A stretch of DNA of 64,000 nucleotides, from assembly GCF_030291135.1 (NCBI RefSeq), contig NZ_CP127409.1, forward strand, positions 248,001 to 312,000. The letters are read 5' to 3'. Origin of the DNA: Rhodanobacter thiooxydans. GTDB taxonomy: Bacteria; Pseudomonadota; Gammaproteobacteria; Xanthomonadales; Rhodanobacteraceae. Below are positions 47,736 to 55,296 of this stretch, piece after piece; within the stretch, counting starts at the first letter, position 1, and every line of letters starts with the position of its first letter. A program made the position numbers and the translations under genes. The notes under the pieces are model-generated. The model worked only from the letters and a program-made list of their open reading frames with translations. It searched no databases and was not told the DNA's origin.

Positions 47736-48491
47736 ATGAATCGTCTCGTTTTCCTGCGCCGCTGGCTACGCGCGGCCGTCGTGCTGTTCGCGTTCGGCAT
47801 CGGCAGCGCGGCATCGGCCACCACGCCCCAGGCCAGCGCCGCACCGGTTCCCGACACCATGCAGCAGCGCGTCGCCGCGTGCACCAGCTGCCACGGAGCA
47901 CATGGCGAAGGCTCGCCGGACAGCGTGGCGATCCCGCGCCTGGCCGGCAAGCCAGCCGGCTACCTGCTGCAGCAGCTGGAATATTTCCAGAGCGGCCAGC
48001 GCCGGCACGCGCCGATGGAATACGTGGTGCGCCAGCTGAGCCCGGCCTACCTGCGCGAGATCGCCGGCTACTTCGCGCAGCAGGATGTGCCGTACCGGAA
48101 ACTGCCGGTGCCGGCGGTGTCGGCGGAGACCCTGCGGCGCGGTGAACAACTGGTGCTGCGCGGCGACTCCACCCGCGGCGTGCCGTCGTGCGTCAGCTGC
48201 CACGGCACCAGGCTCACCGGCGTGGAGCCAATGATGCCGGGCCTGATGGGCCTGTCGTACGACTATCTCAACACCCAGCTGGTGTCGTGGCGCACGCGCC
48301 AGCGCGCGGCCGAAGGGCCGTACTGCATGGGCGTGGTCGCCAACCGCATGCGCGAATCGGACATCACCGCCGTGTCCGCGTGGCTGGCCAGCCACGAGCC
48401 GCCGGCCGACATGCATCCGGCACCGGCCAGTGCGCAGACCGAACCGTTGCCGGGCTGGTGCGTGATGGGCAAGAGCGGAGCAGGTCAATGA
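47736..48491 (+). CDS. c4-type cytochrome c
   Basis: A 251-residue exported dihaem cytochrome. A signal peptide (about residues 1-27) is followed by CTSCHGAHGEG and CVSCHGTRLTG, each a CxxCH haem-attachment site followed by the usual HG and glycine pattern; methionines (MMPGLMGLS) are candidate axial ligands. It probably passes electrons to a terminal oxidase or to the following cytochrome. Its ATG has no ribosome site; TACAAT at 47724-47729 would place the transcript start at the A of the ATG. It overlaps the next gene by 4 nt. Confidence 0.87.
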   Translation: MNRLVFLRRWLRAAVVLFAFGIGSAASATTPQASAAPVPDTMQQRVAACTSCHGAHGEGSPDSVAIPRLAGKPAGYLLQQLEYFQSGQRRHAPMEYVVRQLSPAYLREIAGYFAQQDVPYRKLPVPAVSAETLRRGEQLVLRGDSTRGVPSCVSCHGTRLTGVEPMMPGLMGLSYDYLNTQLVSWRTRQRAAEGPYCMGVVANRMRESDITAVSAWLASHEPPADMHPAPASAQTEPLPGWCVMGKSGAGQ

Positions 48492-49774
48492 AGTGGTGGC
48501 GACGTGGATGGTGGGTGCCGGCCTTGCTGGCGGCAGTTGTGCTGGGCTGGCTGTACTTCGGCCGTACCGGCCTGACGGCGGCGTCGCCGGCGCAGCGCGA
48601 GGCGGATGCCGCCGCGCTGCGCGATCCGGCGCTGATCGCGCGCGGCGAATACCTGGCCACGGCCGGCGATTGCGCCGCCTGCCACACCGCGCGCGACGGC
48701 CAGCGCTACGCCGGCGGCCGCTCGCTGGGCACGCCGTTCGGCGACGTGCCGGCGCCGAACATCACGCCCGATCCGGACACCGGCATCGGCCGCTGGAGCT
48801 TCGACGATTTCTGGCGCGCGCTGCACGAAGGCAAGGGCCGCCAGGGCGAGCTGCTGTACCCGGTGTTCTCCTACACCTCATTCACCAAGGTGAGCCGCGA
48901 CGACGCGCTGGCGATCTTCGCCTACCTCAAGTCGCTGCCGCCGGTGCAGCGACCCGACACGGCACTGGGGCTGGCGTTTCCCTACAACGTGCGCAGCAGC
49001 CTGCTCGCGTGGCGCGCGCTGTACTTCAAGCCCGGCGAGTTCAAGTCCGATCCGGCGAAGTCGCCGGAATGGAACCGCGGCGCCTATCTGGTGCAGGGCC
49101 TGGGCCACTGCAACGAATGCCACACCACGCGCGATTCGCTCGGCGGCATCGAGCAGGACCGCCACCTCACCGGCGGGCAGATCCCCCAGCTGGACTGGTA
49201 CGCGCCGGACCTCAGCACGCAACCGGGTGGCGGCCTCGACGGCTGGCGCGCACAGGACATCGTTGACCTGCTGAAGACCGGTCAATCGGCGAAGGGCGCG
49301 GCGTTCGGGCCGATGGCCGACGTGGTGCGCAACAGTACCCAGCACCTGAGTGACGCCGACCTGCAGGCGGTGGCCGTCTATCTGCAGTCGCTGCCGCCGC
49401 GCGCGCCAGCGGCCGCGGCCCCGTTCGTGCAGGCGGCCAGCCACGCGCAGGGCGGCCAGCTTTACGCGCAGCGCTGCGCCGACTGCCACGGCAAGGATGG
49501 CCGCGGCGTGGCCGGCGTCTACCCGCCGCTGGACGGCAACACCTCGGTGACCGAGCCGACCGGCATCAACGCGATCCGCAGCGTGCTGCTCGGTGGCTTC
49601 GCCCCGGTCACCGCCGGCAACCCGCAGCCGTACTCGATGCCGCCGTTCGCGCAGCAACTGGGCGACGCCGACGTGGCCGCGGTGGTCGGCTACATCCGTC
49701 AGTCGTGGTCGAACAAGGCCGCTGCGGTGCAGCCGGCCGACGTCGGCAAATACCGGAATACGCCGAGCGACTGA
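48488..49774 (+). CDS. triheme membrane-anchored cytochrome c
   Basis: A 428-residue protein with an N-terminal membrane anchor (about residues 8-25) and three haem sites: CAACHTARDG, CNECHTTRDS and CADCHGKDGRG. The order and length match the cytochrome subunit of membrane alcohol/aldehyde/gluconate dehydrogenases, but no dehydrogenase gene is next to it. It is co-translated with the c4 cytochrome (ATGA overlap). The electron donor is unknown. Confidence 0.88.
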   Translation: MKWWRRGWWVPALLAAVVLGWLYFGRTGLTAASPAQREADAAALRDPALIARGEYLATAGDCAACHTARDGQRYAGGRSLGTPFGDVPAPNITPDPDTGIGRWSFDDFWRALHEGKGRQGELLYPVFSYTSFTKVSRDDALAIFAYLKSLPPVQRPDTALGLAFPYNVRSSLLAWRALYFKPGEFKSDPAKSPEWNRGAYLVQGLGHCNECHTTRDSLGGIEQDRHLTGGQIPQLDWYAPDLSTQPGGGLDGWRAQDIVDLLKTGQSAKGAAFGPMADVVRNSTQHLSDADLQAVAVYLQSLPPRAPAAAAPFVQAASHAQGGQLYAQRCADCHGKDGRGVAGVYPPLDGNTSVTEPTGINAIRSVLLGGFAPVTAGNPQPYSMPPFAQQLGDADVAAVVGYIRQSWSNKAAAVQPADVGKYRNTPSD

Positions 49775-49806
49775 GCGGCGGAATTTCGGCATCGTCGGGC
49801 GTTGCT

Positions 49807-49830
49807 CCCTCCCCTGCGAGCAGGGGAGGG
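49807..49830. repeat. REP-like hairpin
   Basis: CCCTCCCCTGC, GA, GCAGGGGAGGG: an 11-bp stem, same family as the elements at 21619-21745 and 32573-32676. The rest of the 385-nt gap 49775-50159 is GC-rich and shows no gene or convincing promoter. Confidence 0.7.
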
Positions 49831-50159
49831 CTGGGTGGGGGCCGCTCTTGATCCTGCTCCCATCCCGGCGAGAAACATTGACCCTGCAGTGACCGGATTC
49901 CAGCGCGCCGGCGCGCTGCTATTGCCGCGCTATTGCAGCCGGCTGCCGGCGCCCTGCGGCATCCGAGCGCAGGCGCCGGCGGGCGCGATTTGACGTGGGT
50001 CATGGCGAGCGTGCCGCGGCGCCCGCACGCTGCGCGGACACCAACTCGACGTCGGCTGGCCCGCGTGGCGCAACCGACGTCGTGCGTGCTGCAGCCGCAG
50101 GGTTCGGGCCAGCGGCGCACTCGAGTTCCGCCACCGCTCGCTCATCACGGCTCCCGGGC

Positions 50160-51401
50160 ATGATCCAGCTCAGCTACAGCACCTTCGGCCTCACCAACCT
50201 GCCGTTCCTGGAGGCGATCGACGCCGTGGCCCGGGCCGGTTACGCGGGGATCGAGCTGTCCTTCCACCGCGACCAGTTCAACCCCTTCAACCTCACCGAG
50301 GCCGACCTCGACGCCGTGCGCGCGCGGCTGGAGGCAACGGGCATCGTGCCGGCCTGCGTGGCCACCGCCTCGCACTTCTTCACCCCGCAACGGCCGCACG
50401 AACCGTCCCTGATGACGCTGGACGTGGCCGGGCGCAAGCGCCGCATCGACCTGGTCAAGCGCGGCATCCGCGTGGCGCGCCGGCTGGGCGTCAAGCTGGT
50501 CACCTTCGGCAGCGGCTTCCTGCGCGAGGAGCACGTGCGCCAGCCGCAGGTCGATCCCGGCGAGCTGCTGGTCGACAGTATCCGCGAATGCCTGCGCGAG
50601 ATCCGCGACGACGAGGACATCACGCTGCTGATCGAGCCCGAGCCGGGCATGTACATCGAGACGCTGGCACAGGGGCTGGCACTGATCCGCGCGGTCGGCT
50701 CGCCGCGCTTCGCGCTGCACATCGACATCTGCCACGCCTACTGCTCCGAGCCGGACTACATCGGCGCGCTGGCGCAGGCCGCGCCGCACGCGCGCTACCT
50801 GCACATCTCCGATGCGCGCCAGGGCCACAACCTCAGGATCGTGCGCAACGATGCCGTGCCGGCACTCGACCTGGAGGATGCCAGCGCACTGGTCTATTTC
50901 CCCGACAGTGCGGACTACCTGCTGCTGGATCGCCACCACCCGTTGTACTTCGCCGACCGCGCACCCGACGCGGCGCGGCGATCGCGCATCGACGCGCTGC
51001 TGGCGCAGGCCGGCATCACGCAGGCGGCGGCCCTGGTCGACTACGCCAGCCTGTACGCCGGCGCCTCGCCGCAGGACGACGAGATCTTCACCTACCTGAT
51101 CTCGGTGCCAGGGCTGAGCTTCGACGTGCTCGAACGGGCGTGGCCGATCGTCGCCCACCTGCGCGGCGTGCGCGGTCCGGCGCTGTTCGAACGAATGGTC
51201 GCCAACACGCGCACCGGCATCGTGCATTTCCACGAGATTCCCGGCGAAGGCACGCTGGATCTGGCCGCCAGTTTCAAGGCCCTGAACGAGCACGGCTTCG
51301 ACGGCTTCGGCTCGGTCGAGCTCTACCACCACGTCGAGGGCTGGCAGCAGGCGATCGACCGGAGCTACCGCCACCTGGCCGCCATCGCGCAGCCGGCATG
51401 A
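50160..51401 (+). CDS. sugar phosphate isomerase/epimerase-like TIM-barrel protein
   Basis: A 413-residue protein of the AP-endonuclease-2/xylose-isomerase-like superfamily. The barrel opening (IQLSYSTFGLTNLPFLEAID, GYAGIELSFH) and metal-ligand candidates are visible: Glu in LLIEPEPGMY, His in HIDICHAY, then YLHISDARQG. It is longer than usual (about 280) because about 110 residues (near 240-350) separate YLHISD from a late HFHEIPGEGTLDL/GFGSVELYHH unit that looks like the closing strands. It starts the five-gene cluster. Within ebo/EDB clusters a TIM-barrel protein of this type (EboE) accompanies a cyclase, but exact equivalence is unproven. Confidence 0.75.
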   Translation: MIQLSYSTFGLTNLPFLEAIDAVARAGYAGIELSFHRDQFNPFNLTEADLDAVRARLEATGIVPACVATASHFFTPQRPHEPSLMTLDVAGRKRRIDLVKRGIRVARRLGVKLVTFGSGFLREEHVRQPQVDPGELLVDSIRECLREIRDDEDITLLIEPEPGMYIETLAQGLALIRAVGSPRFALHIDICHAYCSEPDYIGALAQAAPHARYLHISDARQGHNLRIVRNDAVPALDLEDASALVYFPDSADYLLLDRHHPLYFADRAPDAARRSRIDALLAQAGITQAAALVDYASLYAGASPQDDEIFTYLISVPGLSFDVLERAWPIVAHLRGVRGPALFERMVANTRTGIVHFHEIPGEGTLDLAASFKALNEHGFDGFGSVELYHHVEGWQQAIDRSYRHLAAIAQPA

Positions 51402-51913
51402 ATGATCGGCCGTTCCAACGGGCAACCACCATGATCGACTTCGAGGCACTGGGCTGGCGCAGCGACACCGTCGGCGAACTGGACCACCGCCTGCTCAAGG
51501 CGCCCAGCGTCAAGCTGCGTGGCGCTCATGCGGGAGCGGCGGGCGACATCGTCTACAGCATCGACCTGCGCCTGCGCCGGCCGAACGCCGACGCCTGCCT
51601 GTCGAGCACCGAGCTGCATTCGATCGAGCATTTCCTGCTGGAAGGCTACGGCCGCCTGTTGCCGCGGCACTTCATCGGCATCGGCGTGATGGGTTGCCAG
51701 ACCGGTTTCTACCTCACCCTGCTTGGCGAGGGCCGCCGCGCCGTCATCGAGGACGCGCTCGAGGCCATCCTCGAAGGCGTGCTCGTGGCCGAGGCCGTGC
51801 CATATGCGCGTATCGACCAGTGCGGCCACTGGCGTAACCACGACCTCGCGCGCGCACAGGCCGTGGCGCGCGAGGTGCTGGCGCAACGCGCGGCATGGCC
51901 AGACATCACATGA
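51398..51913 (+). CDS. LuxS (S-ribosylhomocysteine lyase)-like protein
   Basis: A 171-residue homologue of LuxS, which cleaves S-ribosylhomocysteine to homocysteine and DPD. The zinc and catalytic residues look intact: HSIEH (His74, Glu77, His78), Cys100 in GVMGCQTGFY, and Cys142 in DQCGHWRNH. Elsewhere it is divergent from enterobacterial LuxS. The start overlaps the previous stop by 4 nt; an internal ATG at 51431 would give a 160-residue form that aligns better with the E. coli N-terminus. Its place inside a cyclase/prenyltransferase cluster is unusual and suggests a dedicated substrate or a salvage role. Confidence 0.8.
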   Translation: MNDRPFQRATTMIDFEALGWRSDTVGELDHRLLKAPSVKLRGAHAGAAGDIVYSIDLRLRRPNADACLSSTELHSIEHFLLEGYGRLLPRHFIGIGVMGCQTGFYLTLLGEGRRAVIEDALEAILEGVLVAEAVPYARIDQCGHWRNHDLARAQAVAREVLAQRAAWPDIT

Positions 51914-53061
51914 GCGCGGCGCAGAGCACGCGCTGGCAGGTCAGCGCCACGCGCCGGATCGAATACGACCTGCTCAACGTGGCCGACGTGTTCGATCCGC
52001 ACAGCGACGCGCTGCTGTCGATGGGCCGCGTACAGGAAGGGCGCCGCTTCGTGGTGGTCGACGAGTGCGTGCACGCGTACCACGGCGAACGCATCCGCGC
52101 CTATTTCGCGCACCATCGGGTCGACGCGCGCATCGTCACCCTGCCGGGCGGCGAGGGCGGCAAGTCGCTGGAAGCCTGGCTTTCGGTGCTGCACGAGCTG
52201 GACAGCTTCCCGATCCATCGCCGCGACGAACCCATCATCGCCATCGGCGGTGGCGTGCTGACCGACGTGGTCGGCTACGCGGCGGCCAGCTATCGCCGCG
52301 GCGTGCCGCACATCAAGGTGCCGACCACGCTGATGGGCTACGTCGACGCCGCGGTGGGGATCAAGACCGGGATCAACTTCAACGACCACAAGAACCGCCT
52401 GGGCAACTTCGAGCCGCCGCGCCGGGTGCTGCTGGACCGCAGCCTGCTGCGCAGCCTGCCGCCGCGCCACCTGCGCAACGGCGTGTGCGAGATCGTCAAG
52501 CTGGCGGTGATCCGCGACGCCGCGCTGTTCCGCCTGCTGGAGCAGCACGGCGCGCCTTCGCTGGCGGCGGCGTTCCAGGACGCGCACGGTGGCGAGATCC
52601 TCGACCACGCCATCGGCGGCATGCTGGAAGAGCTGGCGCCGAACCTGCACGAGGAGGAGCTGGCGCGCAAGGTCGACTTCGGCCACACCTTCAGCTACGG
52701 CCTGGAAACCCGTTACGGCGACGACCTGCTGCACGGCGAGGCGGTGCTGCTGGACATCCTGGTATCGACTGCGATCGCGCGGCGGCGTGGCCTGCTCGAT
52801 GCAGCCGCGGCCGGGCGCATCTTCGCGCTGGTCGAGCGCCTCGGCCTCGCCCCCGAGCTCGCCCTGCTCGACGCCGAGCTGATGTGGCAGTCGCTGCTCG
52901 ACCGCGTCGAGCACCGCAACGGCCTGCAGCGCGTGCCGTTGCCCGCGGGGCTGGGCGAGTGCGTGTTCGTCAACGACATCGCGCGCGCGGAAATCGAAGC
53001 CTCCATCCACACCCTGACCCAGCGGACCACGAGCAGCCATGACCGAATCGCCGAATGTTGA
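51910..53061 (+). CDS. sedoheptulose-7-phosphate-cyclase-like enzyme (DHQ synthase superfamily)
   Basis: A 383-residue NAD/zinc cyclase. The dinucleotide motif IAIGGGVLTDVVG is at residues 111-122. IKTGINFNDHKNRLGNF (151-167) resembles the 2-epi-5-epi-valiolone synthase branch rather than AroB. Candidate zinc ligands are Glu194 in NGVCEIVK, His259 in DFGHTFSYGLE and His275 in LLHGEAVLL. It should therefore cyclise a sugar phosphate, perhaps sedoheptulose 7-phosphate, to a cyclitol. EboD of ebo clusters belongs to the same superfamily. The start at 51910 is set by ATGA overlap with the LuxS-like gene. Confidence 0.82.
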   Translation: MSAAQSTRWQVSATRRIEYDLLNVADVFDPHSDALLSMGRVQEGRRFVVVDECVHAYHGERIRAYFAHHRVDARIVTLPGGEGGKSLEAWLSVLHELDSFPIHRRDEPIIAIGGGVLTDVVGYAAASYRRGVPHIKVPTTLMGYVDAAVGIKTGINFNDHKNRLGNFEPPRRVLLDRSLLRSLPPRHLRNGVCEIVKLAVIRDAALFRLLEQHGAPSLAAAFQDAHGGEILDHAIGGMLEELAPNLHEEELARKVDFGHTFSYGLETRYGDDLLHGEAVLLDILVSTAIARRRGLLDAAAAGRIFALVERLGLAPELALLDAELMWQSLLDRVEHRNGLQRVPLPAGLGECVFVNDIARAEIEASIHTLTQRTTSSHDRIAEC

Positions 53062-53749
53062 TGCCGCGGAGATCGCCCACTTCAACCGCATCGCCCAGCT
53101 GTGGTGGGACCCGCACGGCAAGATGGGCCAGCTGCACGCAATCAACGACCTGCGCCTGCGCTTCATCACCGAGCGCATCGGCGTACCGGCGCCGCGCGTG
53201 GTCGACGTGGGCTGCGGCGGCGGCATCCTGGCCGAAGCGCTGGCAAAGACCGGCGCGCGGGTGACCGGCATCGACCTGTCGCGGATGTCGCTGGGCATCG
53301 CCCGCCAACATGCCCAGCGTGGCGGGCTGGCCATCGACTACCGCGAGCTCAATGCGGAGACCCTCGCACGCGACGAGCCCGGCAGCTTCGACGCGGTCAC
53401 CTGCATGGAGATGCTGGAGCATGTGCCGCATCCGGAGCAGGTCATCGCCGCCTGCGCCACCCTGCTCAAGCCGGGCGGCGTGGCGTTCTTCTCCACCATC
53501 AACCGCACGCTCAAGGCGTTCGCCTTCGCCATCGTGGCCGGCGAGTACATCCTCGGCCTGCTGCCGCGCGGCACTCACCATTACAGCAAGCTGATCCGGC
53601 CGGTGGAGATGCGCGCGTGGGCCGGTGCGGCGGGGCTCGAGTTCAGGGCGGTGGACAGCCTCATGTACAACCCGCTGACGCGCCGCTTCCGGGTCGCGCC
53701 GAACCGCGAAGACATCAACTACATGGCCTGCTTCGTCAGGAAAGGCTGA
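53039..53749 (+). CDS. UbiG-like SAM-dependent O-methyltransferase
   Basis: A 236-residue methyltransferase resembling UbiG over its whole length: NVDAAEIAHFNRIAQLWWDPHG at the N-terminus, the SAM motif VVDVGCGGGILAE (54-66), VTCMEMLEHVPHPEQV and GTHHYSKLIRP. UbiG methylates ubiquinone precursors, so this could be the organism's ubiG or a paralogue recruited to methylate the cluster product; the window cannot decide. It overlaps the cyclase gene by 23 nt, which argues for a shared function. Confidence 0.82.
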   Translation: MTESPNVDAAEIAHFNRIAQLWWDPHGKMGQLHAINDLRLRFITERIGVPAPRVVDVGCGGGILAEALAKTGARVTGIDLSRMSLGIARQHAQRGGLAIDYRELNAETLARDEPGSFDAVTCMEMLEHVPHPEQVIAACATLLKPGGVAFFSTINRTLKAFAFAIVAGEYILGLLPRGTHHYSKLIRPVEMRAWAGAAGLEFRAVDSLMYNPLTRRFRVAPNREDINYMACFVRKG

Positions 53750-53754
53750 ACCCC

Positions 53755-54648
53755 ATGCGGCGTTTCCTTGCCTTGTCGCGTTCCGTCCACGGCGTGCTCG
53801 ACATCGCCATGCCCGGCTTCGTCGCGCTGCTGTGGCTGGGGCACTTCCCGTCGTGGCGGGTGCTGGCGCTGTCCCTGGCCACCGCGCTGGCCGGCTATAC
53901 GGCCGTCTATGCACTGAACGACCTGATCGGGGTGAAGGACGACAAGGAAAAGGTCGCCGGCGGGATCACCCCGGGCTACGCGGTGGAGGCATCCGCCATG
54001 CGTTACCCGCTGGCGCAGAACCTGATCAGCATGAAGGGTGCGCTGGCGTGGTTCGGCGGCTGGTTCGCGCTGGCCGTGCTCGGCACCTGGCTGCTGAACC
54101 CGCGGATCCTCGTCATCGTGTTCGCCGCAGCGGCGCTGGAAGTGGTCTACGTCAAGCTGCTCAAGGTGACCTGGTGGCGCACCGTGGTCAGCGGTCTGGT
54201 CAAGTCGGCTGGCCCGATCGCCGCCGTGTTCGCGGTCATTCCCGAACCCTCGTGGCGTGGGCTGCTGGGCACGCTGATCTGGCTGATGCTGTGGGAGATC
54301 GGCGGACAGAACATCCCGGCCGACTGGAACGACATCGAGGAGGACCGCCGCATCGGCGCACGCACCATTCCGCTGGTGTTTGGCCTGCGCGCGGCCGGCG
54401 TGCTGGTGGTCGCCTGCCTGGTGCTGGCCGTGCTCGCCAGCGCGCTGCTGCCGCGGATGTCGCCGCTCGGTGGCGGCTGGCCGTTCCAGCTCGCCATCCT
54501 TGCCGCCGGTGCTGGTCTGCTGTTGCCGCCAGCGTTTCGCCTGGCGCGTACGCTGGATGGCCGCCAGGCGGCGCGCCTGTTCGATCGCGCCAGCCTGTAT
54601 CCACTGGCGCTGCTGGCGATCGTCACGGTGTTCGTGGTGATCCGCTGA
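53755..54648 (+). CDS. UbiA-superfamily prenyltransferase
   Basis: A 297-residue membrane protein with eight or nine helices. The two Asp-rich motifs are NDLIGVKDDKEK and DWNDIEEDRR. It differs clearly from the true UbiA encoded at 26392-27420, so it should prenylate a different acceptor. EboC of ebo clusters is a UbiA-like protein too. It starts 5 nt after the methyltransferase stop and ends the cluster. Confidence 0.8.
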   Translation: MRRFLALSRSVHGVLDIAMPGFVALLWLGHFPSWRVLALSLATALAGYTAVYALNDLIGVKDDKEKVAGGITPGYAVEASAMRYPLAQNLISMKGALAWFGGWFALAVLGTWLLNPRILVIVFAAAALEVVYVKLLKVTWWRTVVSGLVKSAGPIAAVFAVIPEPSWRGLLGTLIWLMLWEIGGQNIPADWNDIEEDRRIGARTIPLVFGLRAAGVLVVACLVLAVLASALLPRMSPLGGGWPFQLAILAAGAGLLLPPAFRLARTLDGRQAARLFDRASLYPLALLAIVTVFVVIR

Positions 54649-54744
54649 GGCGATCATCGCGCCGTCGCCGCAGGATTTTCGCCCGGTTGCAGCGGTCTCA
54701 GGCTTGTTGTCGTTCCCGCGCAAAAGGCCTTCGCCTTCTGCATC

Positions 54745-54771
54745 TGTAGGAGCCCGCTCGCGGGCGACGCT
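54745..54771. repeat. REP-like hairpin (GAGCCCGC type)
   Basis: TGTAGGAGCCCGCTCGCGGG with continuation CGACGCTC: GCCCGC pairs with GCGGGC around TC. This type is scattered in Xanthomonad and Pseudomonad genomes. It begins the non-coding left flank of the TIR island. Confidence 0.65.
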
Positions 54772-54790
54772 CTGGCTTGGTGCTGTACGA

Positions 54791-55086
54791 GAAAGCTTTA
54801 GAGCCAAGAGCTTTCGTGCGCCTCCGGCGCCCGAGTTACTTTCTCTTTGCGTGCTCAAAGAGAAAGTAACCAAAGAGAAAGAGCACCCCGCTTCCGCGCT
54901 TTCCGGGCATCCTGCCCGGAAAGTTCGCGTGCGGGCTGCGTGGTTTGTCGACAGGGCATCCTGCCCTGACGCCAAACTGGCCGGCATCCCTGCCGGCCAC
55001 CCTTCGGGCTTTTCCTCCGCCCGCCCGCCGCTGCAGAGGGGACCCGGAAGAGCAGCGCGCATCCTGCGCGCACTCTTCAGAAGAGC
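54791..55086 (+). repeat. six-hairpin structured element, left copy
   Basis: Six stem-loops in order: GAAAGCT/AGCTTTC (54791-54815); GTTACTTTCTCTTTG/CAAAGAGAAAGTAAC with a 6-nt loop (54835-54870); CTTTCCGGGCA-TCC-TGCCCGGAAAG (54899-54923); CAGGGCA-TCC-TGCCCTG (54952-54968); TGGCCGGCA-TCCC-TGCCGGCCA (54978-54999); GCGCGCA-TCC-TGCGCGC with outer GAAGAG/CTCTTC (55047-55078). The last four share a GCA-TCC(C)-TGC apex. A homologous inverted copy is at 56469-56760. The region from 54649 to 55296 has no gene I can support; open frames here are low-complexity shadows. Confidence 0.75.
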
Positions 55087-55296
55087 CGAATCAAGAGCAA
55101 AGCAGCAAAGCGACGTTTTGCTGCTGTGGCTTCTTTCCGCTTCACCACCGAGTGCGGCCACGATGGCCTGCTGCCCTACTCGAGATCCCTTGCGCGAGCG
55201 CGGTCGCGAAAACCAGTAAAGCCAAGAACAAGAAAAGCCCGATTGCGAGCGGGGCTTTTCAAGGCCAGAGTGTCTCAGTTCGGCCAGAAGCTGACG

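Noticed and set aside
50160-54648. Simple ubiquinone operon
   Set aside because: A UbiA-like and a UbiG-like enzyme are present, but a true ubiA is elsewhere and the cyclase, LuxS-like and TIM-barrel genes have no role in ubiquinone synthesis.
54855-55073. Short minus-strand protein in the left hairpin array
   Set aside because: An open frame that arises from the hairpin sequence itself; such frames are often over-annotated and have no start signal.
54791-55086. CRISPR-like array
   Set aside because: The hairpins share loops, not identical repeats, and no regular spacers or cas genes are present.
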